Notes under the pieces: model-generated
Told to the model about the DNA's origin: nothing
Databases searched by the model: none
Seen by the model: the letters and a program-made list of their open reading frames with translations, nothing else
Position numbers and translations under genes: made by a program
From: Ignavibacteriaceae bacterium
Lineage (GTDB): Bacteria; Bacteroidota; Ignavibacteria; Ignavibacteriales; Ignavibacteriaceae
Direction of reading: 5' to 3'
Length of the DNA stretch: 59,470 nucleotides
NCBI GenBank assembly: GCA_013388525.1
Contig: JACAFA010000139.1
Location: forward strand, 1-59,470
Shown here: one piece after another, positions 26,845-34,740 of the stretch
How the letters are laid out: each line of letters opens with the position of its first letter
Numbering within the stretch: position 1 is the stretch's first letter

Positions 26845-27383
26845 ACGACGAAGTTAAATTATTTCCTTATCGTGGAATGTTTCCATTACTTGGTGAGAAT
26901 GTATTTCTTGCCTCGGGTGTAAAGATTATTGGAAATGTTGAAATCGGTAAAGACTCAAGTGTATGGTATAATTCTGTTATCAGAGGTGATGTTCATTATA
27001 TTAAAATAGGCGAAAGAACAAACATTCAGGATTGCTCGATGCTTCATGTAACAAACGGTAAGTTTCCATTGAACATTGGAAATAAAGTTACTATAGGACA
27101 CTCGGTTTCATTGCACGGTTGTACATTAAAAGATTTATGTTTAATCGGTATCGGTGCAATTATTCTTGATGGTGCAGTCGTTGAACCGAATTCAATGGTT
27201 GCTGCCGGCGCTTTAGTAAAACAAAATTTTGTAGTTCCTTCAGGGAAATTAGTTGCTGGCGTGCCGGCAAAAGTTATTCGTGATTTAACGGATGCAGAAA
27301 AAAAAGATATTGAAGCCGGTTCAAATCGTTATGTTGAATATGCAAGAATTTCTCTTGAATCATTCAAAGAAAATAATCAATAA
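26817..27383 (+). CDS. Gamma-carbonic-anhydrase family protein
   Basis: 188 residues of left-handed beta-helix hexapeptide repeats. Three zinc-type His residues are visible in SMLHVTNG and IGHSVSLHGC, matching the YrdA/PaaY and gamma-CA families. Hydration of CO2 or a thioesterase-linked role are both possible, and many members lack measured activity. The start is inside the DUF3108 gene, without a strong ribosome site. Confidence 0.87.
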   Translation: MESSLIQKLNDEVKLFPYRGMFPLLGENVFLASGVKIIGNVEIGKDSSVWYNSVIRGDVHYIKIGERTNIQDCSMLHVTNGKFPLNIGNKVTIGHSVSLHGCTLKDLCLIGIGAIILDGAVVEPNSMVAAGALVKQNFVVPSGKLVAGVPAKVIRDLTDAEKKDIEAGSNRYVEYARISLESFKENNQ

Positions 27384-27401
27384 ATCAAGAGACTTTTAAT
27401 T

Positions 27402-27842
27402 TTGTTAAAAAATCTACACGTCTATTCACAAGAATTTTCAATTAATAAAATTGCGGTACATAAATTAATTTCTTCTTTGAAAAAAGAATTTGCATTAAAC
27501 ATTTCTTTTCTATCCATTAGTTTTATCAATTCATCAGTACTGTTGAGTATTAACAAAAAATATCTGAATCATGATTATGAAACTGATGTGATTACGTTCA
27601 ATTATTCAAAAAAAACAAAAGACATTGATGGTGAAATACTCATCTCTTTTGAGGAAGCGAAAAAAAACGCAGAGAAATATCATGTCAATTTCAGCAAAGA
27701 ACTTTGTCGCCTTGTAATTCACGGAATGCTCCATTTGTTGAAATTCGACGATAAAAACAAGAAAGAAAAAAATATAATGAAACAAATGGAAAATAAGTTG
27801 ATTAATAAATATAATTTTACTTTATTCGCAGGTAAGGAATGA
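27402..27842 (+). CDS. ybeY: rRNA maturation endoribonuclease YbeY
   Basis: 146 residues. Family motifs: INKKYLNHDYETDVITFNY and the metal site HGMLHLLKFDDK. The first two metal His are present, while the usual third His (in GYDH) is Asp, a variant known in Bacteroidota. It acts in 16S rRNA 3'-end maturation and ribosome quality control. The start is a TTG, 18 bases after the preceding stop. Confidence 0.9.
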   Translation: MLKNLHVYSQEFSINKIAVHKLISSLKKEFALNISFLSISFINSSVLLSINKKYLNHDYETDVITFNYSKKTKDIDGEILISFEEAKKNAEKYHVNFSKELCRLVIHGMLHLLKFDDKNKKEKNIMKQMENKLINKYNFTLFAGKE

Positions 27843-28020
27843 AACGTCTATGGTTATCGGGAATTTAACTAATAATTCTATTTAATAAACCATTGATTAA
27901 ACAAACTACCAATTGATGCCTCACAGACTAAAAAAGTATCCGGAACTTTTTCTAAAATTTTATGTCTTACTAAAGACTTTCATTCTAAATGCAAATTTAT
28001 TTGAAATTATAAGTTGATTA

Positions 28021-28902
28021 ATGAATATTGATCAGATTGCTGAGGGCTATTTAATTTATATACGGAACATTCGCCGTTATTCTCCAAATACTATAAAATC
28101 ATACAAGGCAGATCTTAATGAATTTATAGATTATTGTAAAGAATTTGATAAACTTGATGTAATGCTGATAAATGAAAGGTTTATTAAATCGTATTTGATG
28201 AATCTGAGCGAAAAAAATATTGAAAAAATCTCTATCGTCAGAAAATTATCTTCATTGAGAGGTTTATTCAGATTTGCATATAGGGAAAATATTATAAAAC
28301 AAAACCCGACGTCTCAGCTCAGAAATCCCAAAACATCGAAGAAACTACCCGAGATAACTTCTGCAGAAAACATCTTGAAAACATTTCAACTGGCAGATGA
28401 AGCAGAAGATAATCCATTATTAATCAGAGTAATTTTTGAGCTTTTATATGGATGCTCTTTACGAGTTTCAGAACTGTGTAATCTGAAGGTTGGTGATGTT
28501 AATCTTGAAAATGGTGTTTTAAGAGTTTTGGGTAAAGGAACAAAAACGAGAATAGTACCGATTGGTGAAAAGTCGAAAAAAAATCTGACAGATTACTTGA
28601 ATTCTTTTCCTGTTAAAAGTTATTCAGAACCATTTTTGAGAAATAAAGCCGGTAAAAAACTTTATGAGAAATACATCTACCGCATAGTAAATAAATATTT
28701 GAGCAAAGTTACCGATATAAAAAAGAAAAGTCCTCATATTTTGCGTCATAGTTCCGCAACACATATGCTGGATAGTGGAGCTGATCTTACTGCAGTTAAA
28801 GAAATACTTGGTCATGAAAATTTAAGAACAACTCAAATTTATACTCATGTGAGTATTGAGAGGCTAAAACAATCATATAAAAAATCTCATCCAAAATCGT
28901 AG
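28021..28902 (+). CDS. Tyrosine recombinase XerC/XerD type
   Basis: 293 residues, standard for Xer proteins: SAM-like DNA-binding N-domain (about 1-90) and catalytic domain with Arg (YGCSLRVSELCNL), Lys (VLGKGTKTR), HILRHSSATHML, and GHENLRTTQIYTH with the nucleophilic Tyr. Length and lack of phage genes nearby favour a chromosome-dimer-resolution role. XerC and XerD cannot be separated by eye. There is no Shine-Dalgarno site, and the 178 bases upstream hold no gene. Confidence 0.88.
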   Translation: MNIDQIAEGYLIYIRNIRRYSPNTIKSYKADLNEFIDYCKEFDKLDVMLINERFIKSYLMNLSEKNIEKISIVRKLSSLRGLFRFAYRENIIKQNPTSQLRNPKTSKKLPEITSAENILKTFQLADEAEDNPLLIRVIFELLYGCSLRVSELCNLKVGDVNLENGVLRVLGKGTKTRIVPIGEKSKKNLTDYLNSFPVKSYSEPFLRNKAGKKLYEKYIYRIVNKYLSKVTDIKKKSPHILRHSSATHMLDSGADLTAVKEILGHENLRTTQIYTHVSIERLKQSYKKSHPKS

Positions 28903-28911
28903 GAGTCAGTC

Positions 28912-29214
28912 ATGAACATTAAAATTACAGCACGCAGGTTTAAGGCAAGAGAAACTTTGAAAGAATATATCAGGGAGGAAGTGAAATCGTTGCTCAGATT
29001 TAATGACAGCATCATTAGCGCCGATGTAATTCTTAGCTTTCAGAATAGTCATGACAGTATTAAAAAAGCTGAAATCACTTTACACATTCCCGGGCAAACA
29101 CTAATTGCTGCGGAGGAATCTGAAGAATTTACAAAATCGGTGAGTGCAGCAGTTGCTAAATTATTAAGGCAATTAAAAACTCTAAAGTCTAAACGTAAAA
29201 GCAGGGTTAAATGA
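28912..29214 (+). CDS. hpf: Ribosome hibernation promoting factor, short form
   Basis: 100 residues: MNIKITARRFKARETLKEYIREEV opening (residues 1-24 in two parts), the VILSFQNSHDSIKKAEITLHIPGQTLIAAEE core, and a basic tail with KLLRQLKTLKSK. Short HPF/YfiA-type factors bind the 30S decoding site in stationary phase. GGAG precedes the start, and the stop overlaps hprK by 4 bases. Confidence 0.9.
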   Translation: MNIKITARRFKARETLKEYIREEVKSLLRFNDSIISADVILSFQNSHDSIKKAEITLHIPGQTLIAAEESEEFTKSVSAAVAKLLRQLKTLKSKRKSRVK

Positions 29215-30224
29215 CATTAGTTACAGAAAAATCTATATCTAAAAAAGAATTTATAACGGTTGATTTCTTTTATAACAATGCAAAGAAAATAGGCAAGCTT
29301 AACCTGATTTCGGAAAATCCTGATCTGGAAAGAAAGATAAATGATCAGAATCTTCACAGACCTGGATTAGCACTGGCAGGTTTTGTGGATTTATTTTCTT
29401 ATAACCGGGTTCAGATTTTCGGTAACACAGAAGTAAGATATCTTAAAAAACTGTCTTCTGAACAACAGGAAAAATCATTACGCACATTATTCCAGTTTAG
29501 TGTTCCGTGTATCATTTTAACTAATAATAATAAACCAATGCCGGTACTTTTAAAGCTTGCTAAAGAGAAAAGAGTTCCGATATTTGGTTCACCGTTTACA
29601 ACAACAAAACTAGTTTATTTACTTAGTGATTTTCTTGATGACCAGTTTTCGCAAAGAATTACTATTCACGGTTCTTTTGTTGATGTTTATGGAGTAGGAA
29701 TTTGCTTCATCGGTAAATCCGGTGTCGGTAAAAGTGAAGTTGCACTTGACCTGATCGAAAGGGGACACAGACTTGTCGCCGACGACGTCATAATTTTAAC
29801 TAAAAAAGGCGAAGGAATTCTGATTGGGTCAGGAACAGAACTTGTCAAGCATTATATGGAAATAAGAGGTCTTGGCATTATTGATGTTGAAAGAATATTT
29901 GGAATAAGAGCAATCAGGTATCAAAAAAGGCTTGAAATATTGGTGGAATTGGAAGTGTGGGACGATAAAAATAATTACACAAGAACCGGTCTTGATGAGA
30001 AGACTATGACGATTTCAGAAATTGAGATACCATACATAAAGCTTCCCATTCTGCCGGGGAAAAATATTACCGTAATTTCTGAAGTAATTGCTCTGAATTA
30101 CCTTCTTAAACATTATGGATATAATGCAGCAGAAATCTTTAAAAAGAGGCTTTCTGAAAGAATTTTAGATAAAAATTCAAAAACACAAAGGGCTACAGAT
30201 TATTTTGAACATGACTTTGAATAA
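29211..30224 (+). CDS. hprK: HPr kinase/phosphorylase
   Basis: 337 residues: an N-terminal MurF-like domain (about 1-140) and a C-terminal kinase domain with Walker A GKSGVGKSE (about 163-171), RLVADDVI, and the signature MEIRGLGIIDV. It phosphorylates a Ser on HPr (or HPr-like Npr) and reverses it. Neither ptsH nor EI is in the window. Organisms of this lineage often have an incomplete PTS, so the target may be a regulatory HPr-like protein (inference). Confidence 0.93.
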   Translation: MTLVTEKSISKKEFITVDFFYNNAKKIGKLNLISENPDLERKINDQNLHRPGLALAGFVDLFSYNRVQIFGNTEVRYLKKLSSEQQEKSLRTLFQFSVPCIILTNNNKPMPVLLKLAKEKRVPIFGSPFTTTKLVYLLSDFLDDQFSQRITIHGSFVDVYGVGICFIGKSGVGKSEVALDLIERGHRLVADDVIILTKKGEGILIGSGTELVKHYMEIRGLGIIDVERIFGIRAIRYQKRLEILVELEVWDDKNNYTRTGLDEKTMTISEIEIPYIKLPILPGKNITVISEVIALNYLLKHYGYNAAEIFKKRLSERILDKNSKTQRATDYFEHDFE

Positions 30225-30237
30225 TCATTGTTCAGCC

Positions 30238-30268
30238 TTGATTCAATAGCTCATAATAGTTATTTTTG
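30238..30268 (+). promoter_or_regulatory. Candidate Bacteroidota-type promoter for the M23 gene
   Basis: TTG (30238-30240), a 20-base spacer and TATTTTTG (30261-30268) match the -33 TTG / -7 TAnnTTTG layout known in Bacteroidota. The ATG is 11 bases further, with no Shine-Dalgarno site, so the message would have a very short leader. Confidence 0.4.
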
Positions 30269-30279
30269 CGCACCGTTGT

Positions 30280-31221
30280 ATGAAAAAATTATTCTATTTC
30301 TCGAAATCTACTCTTAAGTATGTTGAAATCAAGAATTTCAAGCTTAAGCTATTTATGTTGCTAATCGGTTTATCTCTGTTATTTACTTCAGTTTTTATAT
30401 TGTTCAATCAAATTTTTGGTATAGCTTCTAATTCTAATATGACGATTGTTGCTTTGAAGAATGAGAATAAAGAACTTAAAAAAGAGATTAACCGAATAGC
30501 AGAATCTTATGGTAATATACTTAAAGAGATAGATAGTATTTCTGCATTAAACGCAGAACTCCGTGTAACTGCCAATTTGCAGCCAATTAGTGAAGAAGAA
30601 AGATTGATGGGTGTTGGTGGTAGTGCTGATTATTTGCTATCAAGATTAAATATCAAAGATGGTAAAGTAAAAAATTTATTAAACTCAGTTGATGATATTA
30701 TTAAAGCTGTACAATTTGAAAAGGAACAGACAAAATTAATTTCACAAAAGCTTAGTAAGAATGAAGAATTGCATAAATGTATTCCGGCAATCAAACCCAC
30801 TATTGGGAATTATTCGATTGACGGATTTGGTATGCGAAGACATCCGATTTTAGGTGTTAGACGATTTCATCATGGTATTGATATAAATTGTGACTTCGAT
30901 ACCTCTGTACGTGCACCTGGAAACGGGAAAGTTATCATCGTTGAAAGACGTGCTGGTTTCGGGCTTGTTGTTGAGATAGATCATGGTTTTGGGTACCGAA
31001 CAGTATATGCTCATCTTTCTAAAGCTATGGTTAAAGAGGGCGAAAAAGTTATAAGGGGACAGGTGATCGCAAAGTCTGGTAATTCCGGGCTTTCATCGGG
31101 GCCTCATTTGCATTATGAAGTTCATCACGATGGAATTTCACTTGACCCAACAGATTTTTTCTTTGATGATTTAACTTTTTTTGATTTAGATACTTCAACT
31201 ATTTCTCTAACGGAAAAATAA
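30280..31221 (+). CDS. M23 family metallopeptidase (peptidoglycan endopeptidase)
   Basis: 313 residues: one N-terminal transmembrane helix (about 26-48), a coiled coil (about 58-90) and a C-terminal LytM/peptidase M23 domain with the zinc motifs HHGIDI and HLHYEVHHDG. It would cut cell wall cross-links or activate amidases in the periplasm. DUF2795 follows 3 bases later. Confidence 0.92.
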   Translation: MKKLFYFSKSTLKYVEIKNFKLKLFMLLIGLSLLFTSVFILFNQIFGIASNSNMTIVALKNENKELKKEINRIAESYGNILKEIDSISALNAELRVTANLQPISEEERLMGVGGSADYLLSRLNIKDGKVKNLLNSVDDIIKAVQFEKEQTKLISQKLSKNEELHKCIPAIKPTIGNYSIDGFGMRRHPILGVRRFHHGIDINCDFDTSVRAPGNGKVIIVERRAGFGLVVEIDHGFGYRTVYAHLSKAMVKEGEKVIRGQVIAKSGNSGLSSGPHLHYEVHHDGISLDPTDFFFDDLTFFDLDTSTISLTEK

Positions 31222-31224
31222 AAT

Positions 31225-31446
31225 ATGATCTGGACTGTCGAACTTGCTGCTTATCTGGATGACGCTCCCTGGCCTGCAACAAAAGAAGAACTATTGGAAT
31301 ATGCAGACAGAATTGGTGCGCCGTATGAGGTTATAGAAAACCTCAAGGAACTTGAAGATAGTGATGAGCCTTATGAATCGATTGAAGATATTTGGCCAGA
31401 TTATCCTTCAGATGAAGATTTCTTCTATAATGAAGATGAATTCTAA
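31225..31446 (+). CDS. DUF2795-family small acidic protein
   Basis: 73 residues with PWPATKEELLEYADRIGAP and YESIEDIWPDYPSDEDFFYN, the conserved DUF2795 pattern. It is very acidic and helical, with no transmembrane region. The family is conserved in Bacteroidota and relatives without a known function. Its stop is immediately followed by holB. Confidence 0.88.
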   Translation: MIWTVELAAYLDDAPWPATKEELLEYADRIGAPYEVIENLKELEDSDEPYESIEDIWPDYPSDEDFFYNEDEF

Positions 31447-32589
31447 TTGGTGCAAATCAGCACCTCAGGAATGAATCCAATATTCGAAAAAATCCCTGGA
31501 CAGGAGCGGGTTAAACTAAGCCTTAATAATTTTCTTCTCTCAAAAATCTTTCCTCACGCTTTTCTATTTACCGGACCTGAAGGTGTCGGAAAAGATAATG
31601 CAGCAATTCAATTTGCTAAAGCATTAATTTTCAGTCAAAGTAACCATGAAGCCGAAAAAGCTATAAGATTAATAGATCAACTTCAGGAACCGTATCTAAA
31701 ATTAATATTTCCTCTCCCGAGGGGAAAAAATGAGATTGAATCAAGTTCGCCAACTGAAAAATTGAATCAGGATGAATTAGAATTAGTAATCGAACAGTTA
31801 GATATTAAAGCTAAGAATCTATTTCACAAAATTTCTATACCCAAGGCTAATGCCATAAAAATTAATAGCATTCGAGATATAAAAAAATTTCTGTCAATGG
31901 ATTACGGCGAAGTCGGTTTCAGATTTATAATAATTTCGGATGCTCATTTGATGAATGAAGAATCTCAAAATTCATTATTAAAAAGTCTGGAGGAACCGCC
32001 GGATAAAGTCATATTTATTCTTACAACACCTTACCCATCAAAGTTGAGGTCAACAATTTTATCTCGCTGCTGGAGAATAAATTTTGATCCATTAGATAAT
32101 AAAAGTGTTGTTAATATTCTTACGGATTATTTCGATATAAATAAAGAAACAGCAGAAGAAGTTGCACCCTTTGCAATGGGCTCTGTTCAGAATGCTCTAA
32201 AACTTATTAAGTTAGATTTTCATATTCTTAAAGAAAAAACAATTTCCATTCTTCGATATTCTTTCGGTAGGAAATTCCATTCGGCATTTAATGAATTGAA
32301 TTCAATTCTCTCAGATCAGAACTCCGTTAACTTTCCAATATTAGTAAATATGATAATTACCTGGATAAATGATATCCAAAGACACAAATTACAATACAAT
32401 CAATATTTCTATAAAGACTATCTGGAAACACTGGAAAAGTTTAACAGTAAATTTCCAAATGTTGAACTAAATGGGTTAACCTCAAGACTCGATAAGTTAT
32501 CTAACTTACCACAAAACAATATAAATCCATCTTTACTTTCTGCAAATCTTGTATTTGAATTAGCCGCCGTAGTTCTCGCTCAGCAATAA
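31447..32589 (+). CDS. holB: DNA polymerase III subunit delta' (clamp loader)
   Basis: 380 residues, AAA+ clamp-loader type: GPEGVGKDNAA P-loop (Lys kept, Asp in place of the usual Ser/Thr), NSLLKSLEEPP and LTTPYPSKLRSTILSRC. It helps open the beta clamp with tau/gamma and delta. The atypical P-loop is normal for delta', which often does not hydrolyse ATP. The start is TTG at 31447 or ATG at 31471 (MNPIFEKIPGQE), and the second looks more family-like but has a very close AGGA. Confidence 0.85.
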   Translation: MVQISTSGMNPIFEKIPGQERVKLSLNNFLLSKIFPHAFLFTGPEGVGKDNAAIQFAKALIFSQSNHEAEKAIRLIDQLQEPYLKLIFPLPRGKNEIESSSPTEKLNQDELELVIEQLDIKAKNLFHKISIPKANAIKINSIRDIKKFLSMDYGEVGFRFIIISDAHLMNEESQNSLLKSLEEPPDKVIFILTTPYPSKLRSTILSRCWRINFDPLDNKSVVNILTDYFDINKETAEEVAPFAMGSVQNALKLIKLDFHILKEKTISILRYSFGRKFHSAFNELNSILSDQNSVNFPILVNMIITWINDIQRHKLQYNQYFYKDYLETLEKFNSKFPNVELNGLTSRLDKLSNLPQNNINPSLLSANLVFELAAVVLAQQ

Positions 32590-32677
32590 AATCACTTTTA
32601 TTCAATTTATTTTCTGAATCTTTGAAATTAATTCTTTAATTTTCGACAGAATTTTTTCAAAATAATTAGAGGGAAAA

Positions 32678-33856
32678 ATGAAAAAAGTAGTTATCACATC
32701 AGCCAAAAGGACTCCGATTGGTTCATTTGGGGGTTCACTATCTTCATTCTCAGCAGGTCAATTAGGAAGCATTGCAATAAAAGGAGTACTCGAGGATTCT
32801 AAAATTTCACCTGAGTTGATCAATGAAGTTATAATGGGAAATGTATTGACAGGCGGTTTGGGTCAGGCACCGGCAAGACAGGCAGCATTATTCGCAGGTT
32901 TACCAGAAAATATAGAGTGTATGACCATAAATAAAATGTGCGGTAGCGGATTGAAAGCTGTAATGCTTGCTGCTCAGGCAATTCAAACTGATGATGCGGA
33001 TATAATTATAGCTGGTGGTCAGGAAAGTATGTCCAATGCGCCATATGTTCTTGATAAAGCCAGAAATGGATATCGTTTGGGTAATGGAGAAATTATTGAC
33101 TCAATGATCAAAGATGGACTGTGGGATGTTTATAACAATATCCATATGGGAAATTGTGCAGAAGCTTGTGCAAAAGAATTCCATTTTACCAGAGAAGAAC
33201 TGGATCAATTTGCAATCAATTCATATAAGAAAGCTCTTGAAGCGCAAAAGAACGGAAGATTTAAAGATGAAATACTAGAAGTAAAAGTTAAGGCAGGCAG
33301 GGAGGAGGTGGTTGTTAACATCGATGAGGAACCTGGTAAAGTTAAATTCGATAAAATTCCATCGCTGAAACCAGTATTTGACAAAAGTGGAGTTGTTACT
33401 GCAGCTAATGCATCAAGTATAAACGATGGTGCCGCGGCTTTACTCATTATGAGTGAAGAGAAAGCAAAAGAACTTGGTTTGAAACCTCTCGTTGAAATTA
33501 TCGCCCAGGCATCTGCAGCTAAAGCACCTATTCAATTTACAACTGCACCGGCAGATTCAATCAACAAGGTTCTCAAGAAAGCCAACTTAAGGATTTCTGA
33601 TATCGATTTATTTGAGATCAATGAAGCTTTTGCAGTCGTGTCGTTAGCCAATAATAAGTTGCTTGGTCTTGATACTTCTAAAGTAAATGTAAATGGTGGT
33701 GCTGTTGCACTTGGGCATCCTATTGGTGCCAGTGGAGCACGTGTGCTTGTTACTTTAATACACGAAATGAAGAAAAGAAATTCAATATTTGGTTTAGCCT
33801 CACTGTGTATTGGAGGTGGCGAGGCTTCAGCATTAATTGTTAAAAACTATAAATAG
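32678..33856 (+). CDS. Acetyl-CoA acetyltransferase (thiolase)
   Basis: 392 residues. Nucleophile Cys in NKMCGSGLKAV (about 88), NEAFAV, GHPIGASGARV with catalytic His, and the second Cys in CIGGGEAS complete the thiolase active site. It condenses two acetyl-CoA or cleaves acetoacetyl-CoA. Together with the downstream 3-hydroxybutyryl-CoA dehydrogenase it fits butyrate/PHB synthesis or beta-oxidation. AGAGGGA sits 6 bases upstream. Confidence 0.93.
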   Translation: MKKVVITSAKRTPIGSFGGSLSSFSAGQLGSIAIKGVLEDSKISPELINEVIMGNVLTGGLGQAPARQAALFAGLPENIECMTINKMCGSGLKAVMLAAQAIQTDDADIIIAGGQESMSNAPYVLDKARNGYRLGNGEIIDSMIKDGLWDVYNNIHMGNCAEACAKEFHFTREELDQFAINSYKKALEAQKNGRFKDEILEVKVKAGREEVVVNIDEEPGKVKFDKIPSLKPVFDKSGVVTAANASSINDGAAALLIMSEEKAKELGLKPLVEIIAQASAAKAPIQFTTAPADSINKVLKKANLRISDIDLFEINEAFAVVSLANNKLLGLDTSKVNVNGGAVALGHPIGASGARVLVTLIHEMKKRNSIFGLASLCIGGGEASALIVKNYK

Positions 33857-33869
33857 AAATGGGCATAAA

Positions 33870-34724
33870 ATGGAAATTAAAAAAGTTGCAGTGGTTGGTG
33901 GCGGAACAATGGGTAATGGCATAGCTCACGTTTTCGCCTTAAATAATTTCAATGTATTTCTCGTTGAGATCAGCGAAGAATTAGCTAACAAATCTATTGA
34001 TACAATCACGAAGAATCTGGATCGTCAGGTTAAAAAAGAAGTAATAAAAGAAGATGATAAGCAGAATGCGCTCAATAACATTAGTAAAACTGTTGGACTG
34101 GATAAGGTTCCAAACGACATTGATTTAGTAATCGAAGCAGTTTTTGAGGATAAAAACACTAAACTATCTATTTTTAATAAGTTAAACTCAATAGTTAAAT
34201 CTGATACTATCTTCGCAAGCAATACTTCCTCGATCTCTATTACGGAATTATCATCTACAACTCGTCCGGATAAATTTATTGGGATGCATTTTATGAATCC
34301 TGTACCGATGATGAAGCTTGTTGAGATCATACGCGGATATTCAACAAGTGATGAAACATATCAGACAATAAAATCTCTTGCTGAAAAATTGGGGAAAGTT
34401 CCTGTTGAAGTATTTGACTATCCTGGATTTATTTCTAATAGAGTATTAATGCCTATGATAAATGAAGCAATCTTTGCTTTGATGGAAGGCGTTGCATCTG
34501 CTCAGGACATTGATACTGTTATGAAACTCGGAATGAATCATCCGATGGGACCTTTAACATTAGCTGATTTCATCGGTCTTGATGTATGCCTTGCCATTAT
34601 GGAAGTTCTCTACAATGGATATAATGATTCCAAATACAGACCTTGTCCATTGCTAAAGAAAATGGTAGCAGCAAAGAAACTCGGCAGAAAAACCGGTGAA
34701 GGTTTCTTTAAATACGATAAGTGA
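33870..34724 (+). CDS. 3-hydroxybutyryl-CoA dehydrogenase
   Basis: 284 residues: Rossmann GGGTMGNGIA (about 8-17), SNTSSISITEL, HFMNPVPMMKLVEI with the catalytic His, and NHPMGPLTLADFIGLD. It interconverts acetoacetyl-CoA and 3-hydroxybutyryl-CoA. I chose the ATG at 33870 rather than an in-frame codon at 33837 inside the thiolase gene. It lies 13 bases after the thiolase stop, so the pair is probably an operon. Confidence 0.93.
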   Translation: MEIKKVAVVGGGTMGNGIAHVFALNNFNVFLVEISEELANKSIDTITKNLDRQVKKEVIKEDDKQNALNNISKTVGLDKVPNDIDLVIEAVFEDKNTKLSIFNKLNSIVKSDTIFASNTSSISITELSSTTRPDKFIGMHFMNPVPMMKLVEIIRGYSTSDETYQTIKSLAEKLGKVPVEVFDYPGFISNRVLMPMINEAIFALMEGVASAQDIDTVMKLGMNHPMGPLTLADFIGLDVCLAIMEVLYNGYNDSKYRPCPLLKKMVAAKKLGRKTGEGFFKYDK

Positions 34725-34740
34725 TATTTAACAATTTATT

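Noticed and set aside
27964..27977. GTCTT-ACTA-AAGAC hairpin upstream of the Xer gene
   Set aside because: A five-base stem without a T-run or conserved context.
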